Shown here in pieces: positions 46,051-56,543 of a DNA stretch of 64,000 bases. A program made the translations under genes and the position numbers. Each line of letters starts with the position of its first letter. Within the stretch, counting starts at the first letter, position 1. The notes under the pieces are model-generated. The model saw nothing but the letters and a program-made list of their open reading frames with translations, was not told the DNA's origin and ran no database searches. Origin of the DNA: Evansella vedderi (GTDB taxonomy: Bacteria > Bacillota > Bacilli > Bacillales > Salisediminibacteriaceae); contig NZ_JAUSUG010000015.1 of the NCBI RefSeq assembly GCF_030813435.1, forward strand, positions 62,001 to 126,000, written 5' to 3'.

Positions 46051-46080
46051 ATTATAACATGAAAGGATTTCTTGAGACAA
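46051..46080 (-). promoter_or_regulatory. Probable promoter of OLE RNA
   Basis: On the minus strand TTGTCT (46075-46080), 18 bases, TATAAT (46051-46056). Expected start is within a few bases of the P1 stem at 46041. It is separate from the upstream xse-ispA transcript. Confidence 0.65.
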
Positions 46081-46117
46081 CGAACAAGCTTTTCATCATA
46101 ATCCAGAAATTAGAAAA

Positions 46118-46237
46118 AGCTGTTTTCTAAAAGAATTTGTTTTTCGTTATATATAATGTGGCTTGGAAAAGCTACAGGCAGACGCTTTCTGCTTCTCCAA
46201 GTTTTTCAAAAAAACTAAAAAGTTTACGAAAACTGCC
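46118..46237. repeat. Short palindromic repeat upstream of OLE
   Basis: 120 bases with ends AGCTGTTTTCTAAAAG and AAAAGTTTACGAAAACTGCCT and the core CTTGGAAAAGCTACAGGCAG ... CTGCTTCTCCAAG. It lies between the ispA stop and the OLE promoter. Confidence 0.7.
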
Positions 46238-46249
46238 TTAAAAAACCTG

Positions 46250-47137
46250 TTACTTTGAACGATTTCCTATATAATCAGTTATTTCTACTAACAATGTATG
46301 ATCCATACTTGTTTTATATAAGTATTTTTTTGCCTCCCGAAGATGAAAGGAAAGCTTTTCCTTTGCACCTTCTATCCCCAGCAGTTTCGGGTATGTATTT
46401 TTGTCATTCCCTACATCGCTGCCAACCGGTTTACCGATAACTGATTCATCCCCTTCCACATCTAAAATGTCATCCTTTATTTGAAAGGCTAGTCCTAGAT
46501 GTAACGCAAAGTTTCGCAGGGCTTCTCTCTCATCCTCTGAAACTTCTGCTATTATTGCCCCTGCTTCAACAGATACTGCTAGTAATTCACCTGTTTTACG
46601 CCGATGGATTTCTTGAAGCTGATCTGCATTTAATTCTCTTCCTTCTCCTTGCATATCTGCCACTTGTCCTCCAACCATTCCTGCAGGTCCAGCAGCTTGA
46701 GTTATTCTTTCAATAAGTTTTACCTTTATTTCACTGGAGATCTTAAGAGAAGTAAGCAGCTGGAAACTATAGGTTAACAGCCCGTCCCCAGCTAATATTG
46801 CCATAGCATCACCAAAAACCTTGTGGTTTGTGGGTTTTCCCCTCCTTAAATCATCGTCATCCATAGCAGGCAAATCATCATGAATTAAGGAATAGGTATG
46901 AATCATTTCTATGGCACAAGCTGCTTCATATCCTATAGTTAACGGTTTTCCATAACCATATAATGTCGCTAATAACAGAATAGGTCTCACACGTTTTCCA
47001 CCTGCATTTAGAGAATAAACCATGGATTCCCTTAATACATTAGGGGCATCTTCACCAATATGATCAATAAAGGTCGGTAGTAGTGAATCCAATTGTTGTT
47101 TTTCTTGTTCTAAAAACTGATCAAAAGTTAAGCCCAT
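46250..47137 (-). CDS. ispA: Farnesyl/polyprenyl diphosphate synthase
   Basis: A 295-residue trans-prenyltransferase. The two Asp-rich motifs are LIHDDLPAMDDDDLRRG (FARM) and LAFQIKDDILDVEGD (SARM). It builds farnesyl diphosphate from the products of the MEP pathway started by dxs. Its ATG overlaps the xseB stop as TAATG, so the two are coupled. Confidence 0.96.
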   Translation of the reverse strand: MGLTFDQFLEQEKQQLDSLLPTFIDHIGEDAPNVLRESMVYSLNAGGKRVRPILLLATLYGYGKPLTIGYEAACAIEMIHTYSLIHDDLPAMDDDDLRRGKPTNHKVFGDAMAILAGDGLLTYSFQLLTSLKISSEIKVKLIERITQAAGPAGMVGGQVADMQGEGRELNADQLQEIHRRKTGELLAVSVEAGAIIAEVSEDEREALRNFALHLGLAFQIKDDILDVEGDESVIGKPVGSDVGNDKNTYPKLLGIEGAKEKLSFHLREAKKYLYKTSMDHTLLVEITDYIGNRSK

Positions 47138-47376
47138 TATTCCCCTTGCTCCTCTACATCAAAAGGTGTTATTTCCCCATCCTCTGATAGTACTTCAGTC
47201 ATTTGCTTATCTACTTTTTGAAGCTTGTCATGACAAAATTTTGAGAGTTTCATACCGTCATGGAACATATTAATAGCTTCCTCTAGAGGAACATCTCCTT
47301 CTTCTAGTTTACTAACAACCTCTTCCAATCTTTCCATGGCTTGTTCAAAGGTTAGTTCAGACAGGTCCTTGCTCAT
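47137..47376 (-). CDS. xseB: Exodeoxyribonuclease VII small subunit
   Basis: A 79-residue helical protein: [40 protein letters not shown]. The ATG at 47376 follows GGAGGGAAG and overlaps the xseA stop (ATGA). A further ATG 20 codons upstream is inside xseA and is rejected. Confidence 0.95.
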   Translation of the reverse strand: MSKDLSELTFEQAMERLEEVVSKLEEGDVPLEEAINMFHDGMKLSKFCHDKLQKVDKQMTEVLSEDGEITPFDVEEQGE

Positions 47377-48746
47377 TTTCTTCCCTCCGATTTCACAGTA
47401 GGTAATTTTTCTTTTATCGTTTCCTCTACAAGGCATTTTAACTTTCCGTCTTGTAGTCTAATAGTAAGGTCACTATCCCGTTTCACTCCATCAACTGATT
47501 TTATCAACTGATTGTTTTCATCATAAACGAGGCTATAACCTCTTTCCATTATTTTTAATGGACTTAGTACACTTAACTTGGAAAGCAACATGGAATATTT
47601 CATTTCCTTCTCTTGAATTGCTTGTTTCATAGTTTTACGAAACAAATTATCTAAATGAACTAATTTACTCTTCTCTTCTTTCCATTTAAGTTCAGGATGA
47701 ACTCTCTGAATTCTAGAATGAAGCTCTTCTAGTTTATCTTGTTTCTTACTAAATTGACGATCAACTGCTTTACGCATGGACTCAACAAGTCGATCAAGAT
47801 CTTGTTCCTTTTGTTCTATAAGATGTCTTGGATACCTAAAAGCATAGGACTTTGTAAAAAAACTTAAACGTTCCTTTTGGAGGGATCGTTTTCTGTCCAT
47901 AGCACGGACCAATCGATCTTTTCGGTTTTGAATAACATTTGCCAATTCTAACATATCCGGAACAGCCATTTCTGCAGCAGCAGTAGGGGTAGGGGCCCTT
48001 AAATCTGCTACAAAATCACTGATGGTAATGTCAGTCTCATGTCCAACAGCAGAGATAATGGGTACGTTCGATTCATAAATCGCTTCCGCTACAATTTGTT
48101 CATTAAACGCCCACAATTCTTCTAGAGATCCTCCACCCCTGCCCACAATCATTACATCAAACCGATTAGCTTCATTTGCTTGGTTTATTGCCTTTGCTAT
48201 TGATACAGGTGCATTTGGTCCTTGTACTAATACTGGTAAAAGAGTTACCTTCACCAGCGGGAAGCGTCGTTTGATAGTAATGATAATATCCTTTACTGCT
48301 GCACCTGTAGGTGACGTAACTACGGCTATTTCCTTTGGCATAGATGGAATTGTCTTTTTCTTTTCATTTGAAAAAAAGCCTGCCATTTCTAGCTTCTTTT
48401 TTAAATTTTCATAGGCTAAGTAAAGATTGCCAATACCATCTGGCTGCATCTCTTTAACATAAAGCTGATATTGTCCATGTGGCTCGTAGACAGAGATATC
48501 TCCTCGAACTAATACACTCATCCCATTTTCTGGAGTAAACTTTAAAAATCGGTTATTCCCTGCAAACATTACAGAATTAATTCTAGATTTATCATCCTTT
48601 AATGTAAAATACATATGCCCACGGGAATGGTGATTAAAGTTGGATATTTCAGCCCTCATCCATACGTTCTGGAGTGTTTCATCACCATCTATGATTCGTT
48701 TAATTCTTCTTGTAACTTCACTAACGGACATAAAGTCACGACTCAT
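47373..48746 (-). CDS. xseA: Exodeoxyribonuclease VII large subunit
   Basis: A 457-residue nuclease subunit with an N-terminal OB fold ([20 protein letters not shown]), a catalytic middle ([20 protein letters not shown], then [20 protein letters not shown] and [20 protein letters not shown]), and a C-terminal coiled coil. It degrades single-stranded DNA with XseB. Seven bases from folD. Confidence 0.96.
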   Translation of the reverse strand: MSRDFMSVSEVTRRIKRIIDGDETLQNVWMRAEISNFNHHSRGHMYFTLKDDKSRINSVMFAGNNRFLKFTPENGMSVLVRGDISVYEPHGQYQLYVKEMQPDGIGNLYLAYENLKKKLEMAGFFSNEKKKTIPSMPKEIAVVTSPTGAAVKDIIITIKRRFPLVKVTLLPVLVQGPNAPVSIAKAINQANEANRFDVMIVGRGGGSLEELWAFNEQIVAEAIYESNVPIISAVGHETDITISDFVADLRAPTPTAAAEMAVPDMLELANVIQNRKDRLVRAMDRKRSLQKERLSFFTKSYAFRYPRHLIEQKEQDLDRLVESMRKAVDRQFSKKQDKLEELHSRIQRVHPELKWKEEKSKLVHLDNLFRKTMKQAIQEKEMKYSMLLSKLSVLSPLKIMERGYSLVYDENNQLIKSVDGVKRDSDLTIRLQDGKLKCLVEETIKEKLPTVKSEGRK

Positions 48747-48752
48747 TTTCCT

Positions 48753-49610
48753 TTACTCCTGTCCTATGTGACGTTTTGCAGAAATAATTGTATTGTGGAG
48801 AAGCATGGTTATCGTCATTGGACCAACACCACCAGGTACTGGTGTAATGTACGATGCAACCTCTTTTGCATTTTCAAAAACCACATCTCCCACTAGCTTA
48901 CCATCATTATTTCTATTTACACCAACATCAATAACAACAGCACCCTCTTTAATATATTCTTGATCAAGAAAGTGCGCTTTACCTACTGCAACGACAAGAA
49001 TATCCGCTTGTCTCGTAATATCTCTCATGTTTTTCGTTCTTGAATGACAATAAGTAACTGTTGCATTTTCATTTAACAGCAATTGGCCAACAGGCTTCCC
49101 GACAATATTACTTCTACCAACTACAACTACATGCTTTCCTTCCATATCAATGTCTTTAGACTTTATCATTTCTACAATACCATATGGAGTACATGGTAAA
49201 AATGCTTCTTGGCCAGTCATCATACGTCCAATATTTATTGGGTGAAAACCATCCACATCCTTCTCCGGAGAAATTGCCTCAATAACAGCCTTTTCAGATA
49301 TGTGATTAGGTAATGGAAGCTGAACTAATATACCATGAATATGGTCAGCCTTATTTAATACTTCAATTTTGTTCAACAGCTCCTGTTCACTGATCGTTAC
49401 TGGGAGCTCGTCCAATTCAGAATGAATACCGATTTCTTTACATGATTTTTGTTTCGATCTTACATAAGATTGGGATGCTGGGTCTTCTCCTACCAAAATT
49501 ACTGCTAGGCCTGGTGTTATCCCTTTCCCTTTCAGTTCTACTACTTCCCCTTTCATTTGTTCCCTTTTTTCCTTTGCAAGCTCCTTACCAGAGATTACAA
49601 TTGCCGACAT
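48753..49610 (-). CDS. folD: Methylenetetrahydrofolate dehydrogenase/cyclohydrolase
   Basis: A 285-residue bifunctional one-carbon enzyme. [17 protein letters not shown] holds the catalytic Lys region, [12 protein letters not shown] and [17 protein letters not shown] the cofactor site, and [18 protein letters not shown] the C-terminal signature. NADP-dependent use is typical of the family. Confidence 0.97.
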   Translation of the reverse strand: MSAIVISGKELAKEKREQMKGEVVELKGKGITPGLAVILVGEDPASQSYVRSKQKSCKEIGIHSELDELPVTISEQELLNKIEVLNKADHIHGILVQLPLPNHISEKAVIEAISPEKDVDGFHPINIGRMMTGQEAFLPCTPYGIVEMIKSKDIDMEGKHVVVVGRSNIVGKPVGQLLLNENATVTYCHSRTKNMRDITRQADILVVAVGKAHFLDQEYIKEGAVVIDVGVNRNNDGKLVGDVVFENAKEVASYITPVPGGVGPMTITMLLHNTIISAKRHIGQE

Positions 49611-49637
49611 ACGAACTCCCCCTTTATCTTCCTATAT

Positions 49638-50030
49638 TTATTTCAGCATACCTGCCAATTTTGATAATACTCCATTTACAAATTTCCCTGACTCTACGTC
49701 TCCTGTAAAGCCTTTTGCTATATCGATTGCTTCGTTAATACTGACATTTACAGGAATATCATCTACCCACTTCATTTCATAAGCAGCCATTCGTAAAATA
49801 GCACGATCAACCCGTGAAACTCTGGAAAGTGACCAATTTGTTAGTGCAGATTGTAGTAATTGATCTATTTCTTCCAAATGTTCAACGGTACCATTGACTA
49901 ATGACAATAAAAAGCTGTCCTTTTCTTCTCCATCTAATACTGTTTCTATGGCTTCATTGGGGCATACTTCTGTCATCTCTACTTGATATAGTGATTGGAC
50001 TGCCTTTATTCTAGCGACTCTCCGATTCAT
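49638..50030 (-). CDS. nusB: Transcription antitermination factor NusB
   Basis: A 130-residue helical protein: NRRVARIKAVQSLYQVEMTE at the start, SLSRVSRVDRAILRMAAYEM and PVNVSINEAIDIAKGFTGDV. It acts in rRNA antitermination with NusE (S10). Its terminus and the 230-base gap upstream hold the yqhY terminator. Confidence 0.95.
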   Translation of the reverse strand: MNRRVARIKAVQSLYQVEMTEVCPNEAIETVLDGEEKDSFLLSLVNGTVEHLEEIDQLLQSALTNWSLSRVSRVDRAILRMAAYEMKWVDDIPVNVSINEAIDIAKGFTGDVESGKFVNGVLSKLAGMLK

Positions 50031-50207
50031 AAAAACGACTCCTTTACATCAAAGCATATTACGATCTCATCAAGTAATGAGTATAATTATTTTTGACTTT
50101 TCCATTATTCTCTTATGTATTGTTCCCTTCCAAATAAGATAATAGCACAACTTTTCTTTATTATACAGGTGCACTAAAGAAAAAGGGAATTGTTGTACTA
50201 ATAATGC

Positions 50208-50257
50208 TAAAGGAGTCTCAAAGGGGCATAGATAAACCCTCTGAGACTCCTCCTTTA
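50208..50257 (-). terminator. Terminator of accBC-yqhY
   Basis: Long imperfect arms AAAGGAGTCTCAAAGGG/CCCTCTGAGACTCCTCCTTT with an AT-rich loop, placed directly after the yqhY stop. The minus-strand tail is only moderately T-rich. Confidence 0.65.
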
Positions 50258-50260
50258 AAC

Positions 50261-50668
50261 TTACTGTTCTTTCTTATCTTGTTCTGGTTTTGATGATTCA
50301 AGCTGTACCCCAACTACATGAACATTGACTTCCTTTAACTCAATAGCCGTCATATTTAATAATGTTTGATAAATGTTATCTTGAATTTTTTTCCCTACCT
50401 CAGGTATAGAAACCCCGTAGTTAATTAGTACAAATGTATCAACAGTGATCCCCTCATCTGTTAACTCCACCTTAACACCTTTTCCATGATTATGTTTTCT
50501 CCCTAATCGTTCGGCAACGCCCGAAGCAAAGTTCCCACGCATCGTCGCTACCCCTTCCACTTCACTTGCTGCAAGGCCTGCGATCACCTCAATAACTTCA
50601 GGAGAAATCTCGACTTTACCTAATTCATCCTTATCCTCAGACATATGAATTAATTGGTTTTCCTTCAT
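50261..50668 (-). CDS. yqhY: Asp23/Gls24 family protein YqhY
   Basis: A 135-residue alkaline-shock (Asp23) family protein with GKVEISPEVIEVIAGLAASE, VEGVATMRGNF and DTFVLINYGVSIPEVGKKIQ. In B. subtilis YqhY is coexpressed with accBC and affects control of acetyl-CoA carboxylase; the same gene order here supports a shared role. Confidence 0.93.
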   Translation of the reverse strand: MKENQLIHMSEDKDELGKVEISPEVIEVIAGLAASEVEGVATMRGNFASGVAERLGRKHNHGKGVKVELTDEGITVDTFVLINYGVSIPEVGKKIQDNIYQTLLNMTAIELKEVNVHVVGVQLESSKPEQDKKEQ

Positions 50669-50689
50669 ATTGCCCCTCCTTTTAGAAGA

Positions 50690-52051
50690 CTACTCTTCTG
50701 TTGCTGGTTTCAAAGAGTATTGTTCCAAAAATTTCGTGTTAAAGTCACCACCGACAAATACCTCATGGTTAAATAATCTTAAATGAAACGGAATTGTAGT
50801 ATCTACCCCTTCAATGACAAACTCACTTAGTGCTCGTTTCATTTTAGCAATAGCTTCTTCCCGTGTCTCCCCATGGGTAATCAACTTGGCAATCATGGAA
50901 TCATAATACGGTGGTATCACATAACCTGGAAAAGCCGCGCTATCCACACGAACTCCGTAACCACCTGGTGGTAAATACATGGTAATTTTCCCAGGGGATG
51001 GCATGAAATTTTTATCAGGATTTTCTGCGTTAATACGGCATTCAATTGACCAGCCATTAAACGTTACTTCATCTTGAGTATAAGAAAGCTTTTTCCCGGA
51101 AGCAACTAAAATTTGCTCCTTTATTAAATCAATTCCAGTTACCATTTCAGTAACAGGATGTTCAACCTGAATACGGGTATTCATTTCCATAAAATAAAAA
51201 TTTCCGTTGCGATGGTCATAAATAAATTCTATGGTACCAGCACCAACATAATCAACAGCTTGTGCTGCTCTCACTGCTGCTTCTCCCATTTCTTGTCTCT
51301 TTTCTTTTGTTAAGGCAGGAGAGGGTGTTTCCTCTACAAGCTTTTGAAGTCTTCGCTGAATGGTACAATCCCTTTCTCCTAAGTGAATAACATTACCATG
51401 CGTGTCACCTACTACTTGTATTTCTACATGGCGAAAATCTTCAATGTATTTTTCTAAATATACACCAGGATTACCAAAATTCGCTTTTGCTTCTTTTTGA
51501 GTTACTGATATACCTTTCCGTAATTCAGTTTCATCCCTTGCTACACGTATTCCTTTTCCTCCGCCACCTGCTGTTGCCTTAATAATAACAGGGTAGCCGA
51601 TTTCCTCAGCAATTTTAACTCCATCTTCAACGCTGTCAATAATACCTTCCGATCCAGGTACAACAGGAACACCTGCATTTTTCATAGTTGTTCTTGCAAC
51701 GTCTTTAGTACCCATTTGATTAATGGCAGAAGGAGAAGGACCAATGAATGTAATATTACATTCTGCACAAATTTCTGCAAAGGCTGCATTTTCAGCCAAG
51801 AATCCATACCCTGGGTGGATTGCATCCACTTCTGTCAATGTAGCAACACTCATTATATTAGTGAAGTTTAAATAACTTTGAGAAGAAGGTGTTGGACCAA
51901 TACAATAAGCTTCATCCGCAAGTCTCACGTGCAGGGAGTCGCTGTCGGCTTCCGAGAAAACAGCAACTGTTTCAATATTTAGTTCTTTACATGCTCGAAT
52001 AATTCGAACAGCAATTTCTCCTCTATTTGCAATCAGCACTTTTTTAATCAT
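50690..52051 (-). CDS. accC: Acetyl-CoA carboxylase biotin carboxylase
   Basis: A 453-residue ATP-grasp enzyme. [20 protein letters not shown] at the N-terminus, the glycine-rich loop [34 protein letters not shown], and the catalytic [19 protein letters not shown]. It carboxylates the biotin on AccB. Confidence 0.97.
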   Translation of the reverse strand: MIKKVLIANRGEIAVRIIRACKELNIETVAVFSEADSDSLHVRLADEAYCIGPTPSSQSYLNFTNIMSVATLTEVDAIHPGYGFLAENAAFAEICAECNITFIGPSPSAINQMGTKDVARTTMKNAGVPVVPGSEGIIDSVEDGVKIAEEIGYPVIIKATAGGGGKGIRVARDETELRKGISVTQKEAKANFGNPGVYLEKYIEDFRHVEIQVVGDTHGNVIHLGERDCTIQRRLQKLVEETPSPALTKEKRQEMGEAAVRAAQAVDYVGAGTIEFIYDHRNGNFYFMEMNTRIQVEHPVTEMVTGIDLIKEQILVASGKKLSYTQDEVTFNGWSIECRINAENPDKNFMPSPGKITMYLPPGGYGVRVDSAAFPGYVIPPYYDSMIAKLITHGETREEAIAKMKRALSEFVIEGVDTTIPFHLRLFNHEVFVGGDFNTKFLEQYSLKPATEE

Positions 52052-52062
52052 AATTCCAACCC

Positions 52063-52560
52063 CTACTCCGGTTTAACTAGGAATAATTCTTGTCCATATT
52101 CAACTAATTGTCCATTTTCAACTAATACTTCCACTATTTCACCATTTACCTCAGCCTCAATTTCATTCATTAACTTCATTGCCTCTACGATACAGACAAC
52201 AGTATCCCCTTTAATTTTATCCCCTGCCTTAACATAAGGTGGTGATTCAGGTGATGGGGCAGCGTAAAAGGTCCCTACCATTGGCGAAGTAATTTTGTGA
52301 TAGTTTGTGATCGTTTCCGTTTTAACTTCCGTTTGTTGTGCAACAGGCTTGTCCTCTATTTTTGGTGGAGCAGGCTCTGTAACTACAGTTTGGACTGGTG
52401 CAGGTGTATGTACTTCCCTTACTGCTTCCGTTGAAACATTTTCTCCTTTTAAATGTTTTTTCATCGTAATTTTTGATCCATTTTGCTCAAACTTAAACTC
52501 TTCGATAGTTGAGTCATCAATTAACTTAATAAGCTCTCTTATTTCTTGGATTTTCAACAT
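52063..52560 (-). CDS. accB: Biotin carboxyl carrier protein
   Basis: A 165-residue carrier. An N-terminal helical region ([20 protein letters not shown]), a Pro/Ala/Thr-rich linker (about 50-85), and a biotinyl domain with Lys129 in [14 protein letters not shown]. It is 11 bases from accC. The partner carboxyltransferase genes are elsewhere. Confidence 0.96.
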   Translation of the reverse strand: MLKIQEIRELIKLIDDSTIEEFKFEQNGSKITMKKHLKGENVSTEAVREVHTPAPVQTVVTEPAPPKIEDKPVAQQTEVKTETITNYHKITSPMVGTFYAAPSPESPPYVKAGDKIKGDTVVCIVEAMKLMNEIEAEVNGEIVEVLVENGQLVEYGQELFLVKPE

Positions 52561-52876
52561 GTCCCTTCACTCCTTGTATGTAACATTTTCATTACCGTTT
52601 TAATAAAACATTATGATTCCTCTAAAAGTATAACATTTTCTGCCTTGTCTTAGGAGCAAGTCCTAAAAAATATGCTACCTCATATTACGTAAAATGGGAA
52701 CCTTTTTTTTAAATCTAATGACTTTTAACTACCTTTGTTATACCACATAAGAAAAACCTTTTCCATTTTTCATATATATGGAAAAGGCCTTTCTTCTTTA
52801 TTAATAATATGCTTATATACAATATGTATTCCTTTATTAATATAGTAAAGAAAGAATGAAACTTGCTTTCATTTTA
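52561..52876. other. accB upstream region and terminator of the 52877 gene
   Basis: Near accB the DNA is AT-rich, with a small hairpin TTAGGA/TCCTAA (about 52652-52668) but no clear promoter. At 52751-52792 CCTTTTCCAT/ATGGAAAAGG forms a hairpin followed on the minus strand by TTTTTCTT, the terminator of the gene at 52877. No other gene was found. Confidence 0.6.
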
Positions 52877-53194
52877 CTATTCATTTTTATATTCTCTAAA
52901 TACGGGGATCTCCGATAAATTATCCGGAATTTTCCCTTTCTCCAGGAGAATTATTTTTACAATATTTTTATTTCTTGCCATATGATACTTATCTCCGTAC
53001 TCATTTTCTTGAGTAAACCTTTTTAAACTTTGATAATCCTCTTCTTGAATAGAAATAGGCTCTGCATCTCCAGCATCCTCTTCCGTTTGTTGGAATCCCA
53101 CCTCAAATTCTACAATTTGAATCTTGTCATTTTTTATATTTCTTGTTTGTTCTAATACCGCCTTCGCACCTTCGGTTAAGTCAGACCATTCCAT
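52877..53194 (-). CDS. Hypothetical protein
   Basis: A 105-residue soluble acidic protein beginning MEWSDLTEGAKAVLEQTRNI. It has a compact alpha/beta look (KIQIVEFEVGFQQTEED, RNKNIVKIILLEKGKIPDNL). Unknown family. It has its own terminator and no clear relation to accBC or spoIIIA on either side. Confidence 0.65.
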   Translation of the reverse strand: MEWSDLTEGAKAVLEQTRNIKNDKIQIVEFEVGFQQTEEDAGDAEPISIQEEDYQSLKRFTQENEYGDKYHMARNKNIVKIILLEKGKIPDNLSEIPVFREYKNE

Positions 53195-53347
53195 GAATCA
53201 TCTCTCCCTTGTGAATCTATCTGTATCCCGTAATTTTCTATATTAAAGGATAACTATTCCAATTGGGTATTATACCATCTATTCTTGAGAAAATCATGTT
53301 TTATTTCCTACAACATCATCATGCCCATTGTATATAAAGATTAATCA

Positions 53348-53402
53348 AGGAAAAGAGAGGTTCCCTCAAATGGCATGTTTTTATCCTTTTGAGGGAACCT
53401 CT
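53348..53402 (-). terminator. Terminator of the spoIIIA operon
   Basis: Fifteen-base perfect arms AGAGGTTCCCTCAAA/TTTGAGGGAACCTCT, followed on the minus strand by CTTTTCC. Confidence 0.8.
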
Positions 53403-53437
53403 AACTTATAGAACGTCTTCTCTACATGTACATAAGA

Positions 53438-54037
53438 TCATTTATTACTTGATTGATACCCTACACGTATTTCAACATTTGTTCCAATGTGCTCATGGGC
53501 CATATCCATAATTTCTATTACTTCTTCATTCGTTAACTCATCTGCTTTAACATATATTCTCACAAAATTATCTTCTGCAATTACCAAGGCATCCTCATAT
53601 CCTTCTGCCTTAAGTAGTGTTTCTACCATCTCTTCATTTTGCTGCATTGTATTAAGATTTTCAATTCGGTCCATCGCCGCCACTTGTGCCTCTGCACTAG
53701 CTTCTGTTGAACCAAAAACTGTCATTAAGTCTTCACGTAAACGACCACGAGAATCTGTTCGTTGCAAACGTATTTGATTAAAGATTTCATTTACACTAAG
53801 GTCAGAAAAGAAAGAGGCATCTCCTAACACTTCTTCCACTTCTTCAAGCTCAATCAAAGTCATATCCCCATCTTCTAATTCCATATCCAGATCCAATTCA
53901 CCATCTTGTTCTTCCTCTTCCCCAGGTACAAAAGCTTGATGATCTTGAATACGATCCATGGAGATATAATACACAGACAAGACAATAATTAAACTAAGCA
54001 TTGTTAATAACCAAACAGTTTGACGTTTTAGTACCAT
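53438..54037 (-). CDS. spoIIIAH: Stage III sporulation protein AH
   Basis: A 199-residue protein with one N-terminal helix (VWLLTMLSLIIVLSVYYISM) and an extracellular YscJ/FliF-like ring-building domain near the C-terminus (ETLLKAEGYEDALVIAEDNF, VRIYVKADELTNEEVIEIMD). It meets SpoIIQ across the mother-cell/forespore space, forming the feeding-tube channel. The acidic linker is long. Confidence 0.95.
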   Translation of the reverse strand: MVLKRQTVWLLTMLSLIIVLSVYYISMDRIQDHQAFVPGEEEEQDGELDLDMELEDGDMTLIELEEVEEVLGDASFFSDLSVNEIFNQIRLQRTDSRGRLREDLMTVFGSTEASAEAQVAAMDRIENLNTMQQNEEMVETLLKAEGYEDALVIAEDNFVRIYVKADELTNEEVIEIMDMAHEHIGTNVEIRVGYQSSNK

Positions 54038-54688
54038 TTACGATTCCTCCTCTGATTTCTTTGGTAATACGGATACCCGGTGTGTTGGTACATCCAACAC
54101 TCTGCTAACGGCTTCTATTACCCAATTTTTCACTTGAATATTTTCCACACCGTTTGCAACAACCAAAACACCTCTAATATCTGGCTTCTCTATTCTTTCA
54201 ATAAGTGGTTCTTCTTTATCACCACTTCGGGTAATAACTACTTGTTCCTCTTTTGTTGTATCATGTACCTCACGTGTTCCCCCTTCTCGATCTGTTTCTT
54301 CTGTAAATTGTTCTTTAGTGCTTGTATTACTTTTAAAAACAGTTCTTTCAGATTCTGCTAGGTTTACCATTACGGTAACATCAGAAATTCCTACTACAGA
54401 TTCTAGTGCCCTTTCAAGGCGTGTTTCATAGAATGCTTCATAGTCAGACATCGTATTTAATTCTGCAGGTTCTTCATTAGACATAAATACCTCAGATATT
54501 TCTTCTTCCTGCTCGTTCATTACAGGAACTGTAGATGGTTCATTATTAGACTGCATAAATGTTCCAATCATCATGAACATAACTCCAAGAATTAACAGTA
54601 CAAATAAGTATTTCACATTTATTTTTTTTCCTGAAGTATTTAAGTTAATGGATCGAAACAAATTAGAATCATTTTTATTTTCGCCCAT
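54038..54688 (-). CDS. spoIIIAG: Stage III sporulation protein AG
   Basis: A 216-residue protein with one helix (VKYLFVLLILGVMFMMIGTF) and a ring-forming domain (RALESVVGISDVTVMVNLAE; PDIRGVLVVANGVENIQVKN). SpoIIIAG forms a large ring in the channel. It begins directly after spoIIIAF and abuts spoIIIAH with no gap. Confidence 0.95.
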   Translation of the reverse strand: MGENKNDSNLFRSINLNTSGKKINVKYLFVLLILGVMFMMIGTFMQSNNEPSTVPVMNEQEEEISEVFMSNEEPAELNTMSDYEAFYETRLERALESVVGISDVTVMVNLAESERTVFKSNTSTKEQFTEETDREGGTREVHDTTKEEQVVITRSGDKEEPLIERIEKPDIRGVLVVANGVENIQVKNWVIEAVSRVLDVPTHRVSVLPKKSEEES

Positions 54689-54689
54689 A

Positions 54690-55322
54690 TTACTCCTCCC
54701 CTCCTTTCATTTGTACGTGTATTTTGCTTTCAGGAATTTCCCAAAGGGCTGCTAAAAATGTAATTATTTCACCTGACCCATTTACTCCTTGTTCTTCTTC
54801 ACCCTGTTTCTCTTTCATGATTTCTACTGGATCAATTTGAACAACTTTTACGTCACTTACCTTACCTATGTCTTCCATGGGCTGTAAGAGCACATACACG
54901 TCTGAAAGGTTGTCTAAATAATCGTCCTCTTCTGGAAATGATTCGTATTCGAGATATACGTCTAACGGCACCACCTCAAAACGTTCTTGTAATTCATCAG
55001 AAGCTTTATTTTTTAATTGGACAGCCACTTGTTCAGAAATATATGCAAGATTGTCCAATTCTATATCCATTTTCTTTGAATCTATAGAAGAAGTATTTTC
55101 AAGATCTTCGTTATTCGTCCAAGAAGTAATCTCGGAAAGCCATTCTTCTGAATCTGTTTGAAATATGGAAAGAAGCGGCTGAAGCATTACCATGAGCAGC
55201 ATAAGTCCAACAACTAACTTTACATACCTTTGCATTTTGGAATTCGGAAGAAGTAATTCTAAAATGGTTGCAAATAAAATTAATAGGATAATATTTGTGA
55301 TCCATGCTGTAATCATGCTCAT
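54690..55322 (-). CDS. spoIIIAF: Stage III sporulation protein AF
   Basis: A 210-residue protein with two N-terminal membrane helices (WITNIILLILFATILELLLP and LVVGLMLLMVMLQPLLSIF) and an outer domain with the ring-building-like ending VDPVEIMKEKQGEEEQGVNG. Part of the channel complex. Confidence 0.93.
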   Translation of the reverse strand: MSMITAWITNIILLILFATILELLLPNSKMQRYVKLVVGLMLLMVMLQPLLSIFQTDSEEWLSEITSWTNNEDLENTSSIDSKKMDIELDNLAYISEQVAVQLKNKASDELQERFEVVPLDVYLEYESFPEEDDYLDNLSDVYVLLQPMEDIGKVSDVKVVQIDPVEIMKEKQGEEEQGVNGSGEIITFLAALWEIPESKIHVQMKGGEE

Positions 55323-55351
55323 GGTGTTTTAGCCTCCTTTCTTTAACCGCT

Positions 55352-56530
55352 CTACCTCATCATTAAAGATAAGTTTCCGGATATTACAATGATAGTAATG
55401 GAAAGAAAAAACATTAAAGACACGGCTGCCAATGCACCGAAAACAAACAACATTGATTTTCCAATGATGGATAAGCATTGTATGATTGGTCCACCACCAA
55501 GGGGTTGTAGAATAGCCGATGTAAAGGTATAAATTACAGCTATTGCCAAAACCTTCAATGCAGGGAATATACAAATTAATAAAAGAATAACGAGTCCTAC
55601 AACTCCTACTGTATTTTTTAACAAAACAGAAGCACCCATTACTGTATCTGCTGCATCCGTAAACATTCTCCCTACAACGGGGACAAAGTTTCCTGTTACA
55701 AACTTCGCAGTTCTTATGGCAATTCCATCTGCTACAGCTGCAGTTGCTCCTTGTACAGATAAGACACCTAAAAATACAGTAAGGAATACTCCTAAGCTTC
55801 CTACAGCTATATTACGAATAAAATCAGCTAGTTTCGTAACTTTATAATGTTCAGTCATTGTGCTAACAATAGAAAGGAGAGTCGACAAAAAAATCAAAGG
55901 AAGAACAATATATTGAACAAAAATTCCACTCGTATGTACGAGAAACATAATAATTGGATGGAACAACGCCACCGAAGTGACACTTCCTGATGAAGCCATC
56001 AATACAAGTAGTAATGGAACAAGAGACACCATAAAATTACTCATTACTTCTATTGTCGATTGAGCAAAATCCATGGCAACCCTAAAGCTATTAAGAGCAA
56101 TGATTAAAAGGACCATATACGTAATGGCATAGGCTACCTTACTTATAGTGTGTTTCTCGAAAGCTTGTTGTAATTGCGCCAGTATCATACTAAATACCGC
56201 AAGCAAAACAAGGGTACCTAACAGCACACCGTTTGCAAAAATTTCATGGAATAGAAAACGAATGAAACCATTAATCCACTCCCCAATGGAAAACTGCTTG
56301 TCTCCTCTTACAAAATCCATAAAACTACCACGCTGGCTTTCTGGGAGGTAACCTTCGTATTCTTTAATTACGCTTTCCCAAAATTCACCAATTTCATCTA
56401 TTCCAAGGCGTTCTAATTGTCTTTCCATTAATTCTTCTTGTTCTGGGATTGTTTGTTCTTCCCCAGAAACTACTATTGGAAGGAGAAAAAACGAAATCAG
56501 AAAAATCAAAAGGACCGATGTTCTTTTCAC
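55352..56530 (-). CDS. spoIIIAE: Stage III sporulation protein AE
   Basis: A 392-residue polytopic protein with a signal-like start (SVLLIFLISFFLLPIVVSGE) and about seven helices, including VRTAKF-type loops as IAIRTAKFVTGNFVPVVGRM. It lies in the mother-cell membrane. Members of this family have export-gate-like features. Confidence 0.94.
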   Translation of the reverse strand: MKRTSVLLIFLISFFLLPIVVSGEEQTIPEQEELMERQLERLGIDEIGEFWESVIKEYEGYLPESQRGSFMDFVRGDKQFSIGEWINGFIRFLFHEIFANGVLLGTLVLLAVFSMILAQLQQAFEKHTISKVAYAITYMVLLIIALNSFRVAMDFAQSTIEVMSNFMVSLVPLLLVLMASSGSVTSVALFHPIIMFLVHTSGIFVQYIVLPLIFLSTLLSIVSTMTEHYKVTKLADFIRNIAVGSLGVFLTVFLGVLSVQGATAAVADGIAIRTAKFVTGNFVPVVGRMFTDAADTVMGASVLLKNTVGVVGLVILLLICIFPALKVLAIAVIYTFTSAILQPLGGGPIIQCLSIIGKSMLFVFGALAAVSLMFFLSITIIVISGNLSLMMR

Positions 56531-56543
56531 GTTATTCTCCCTC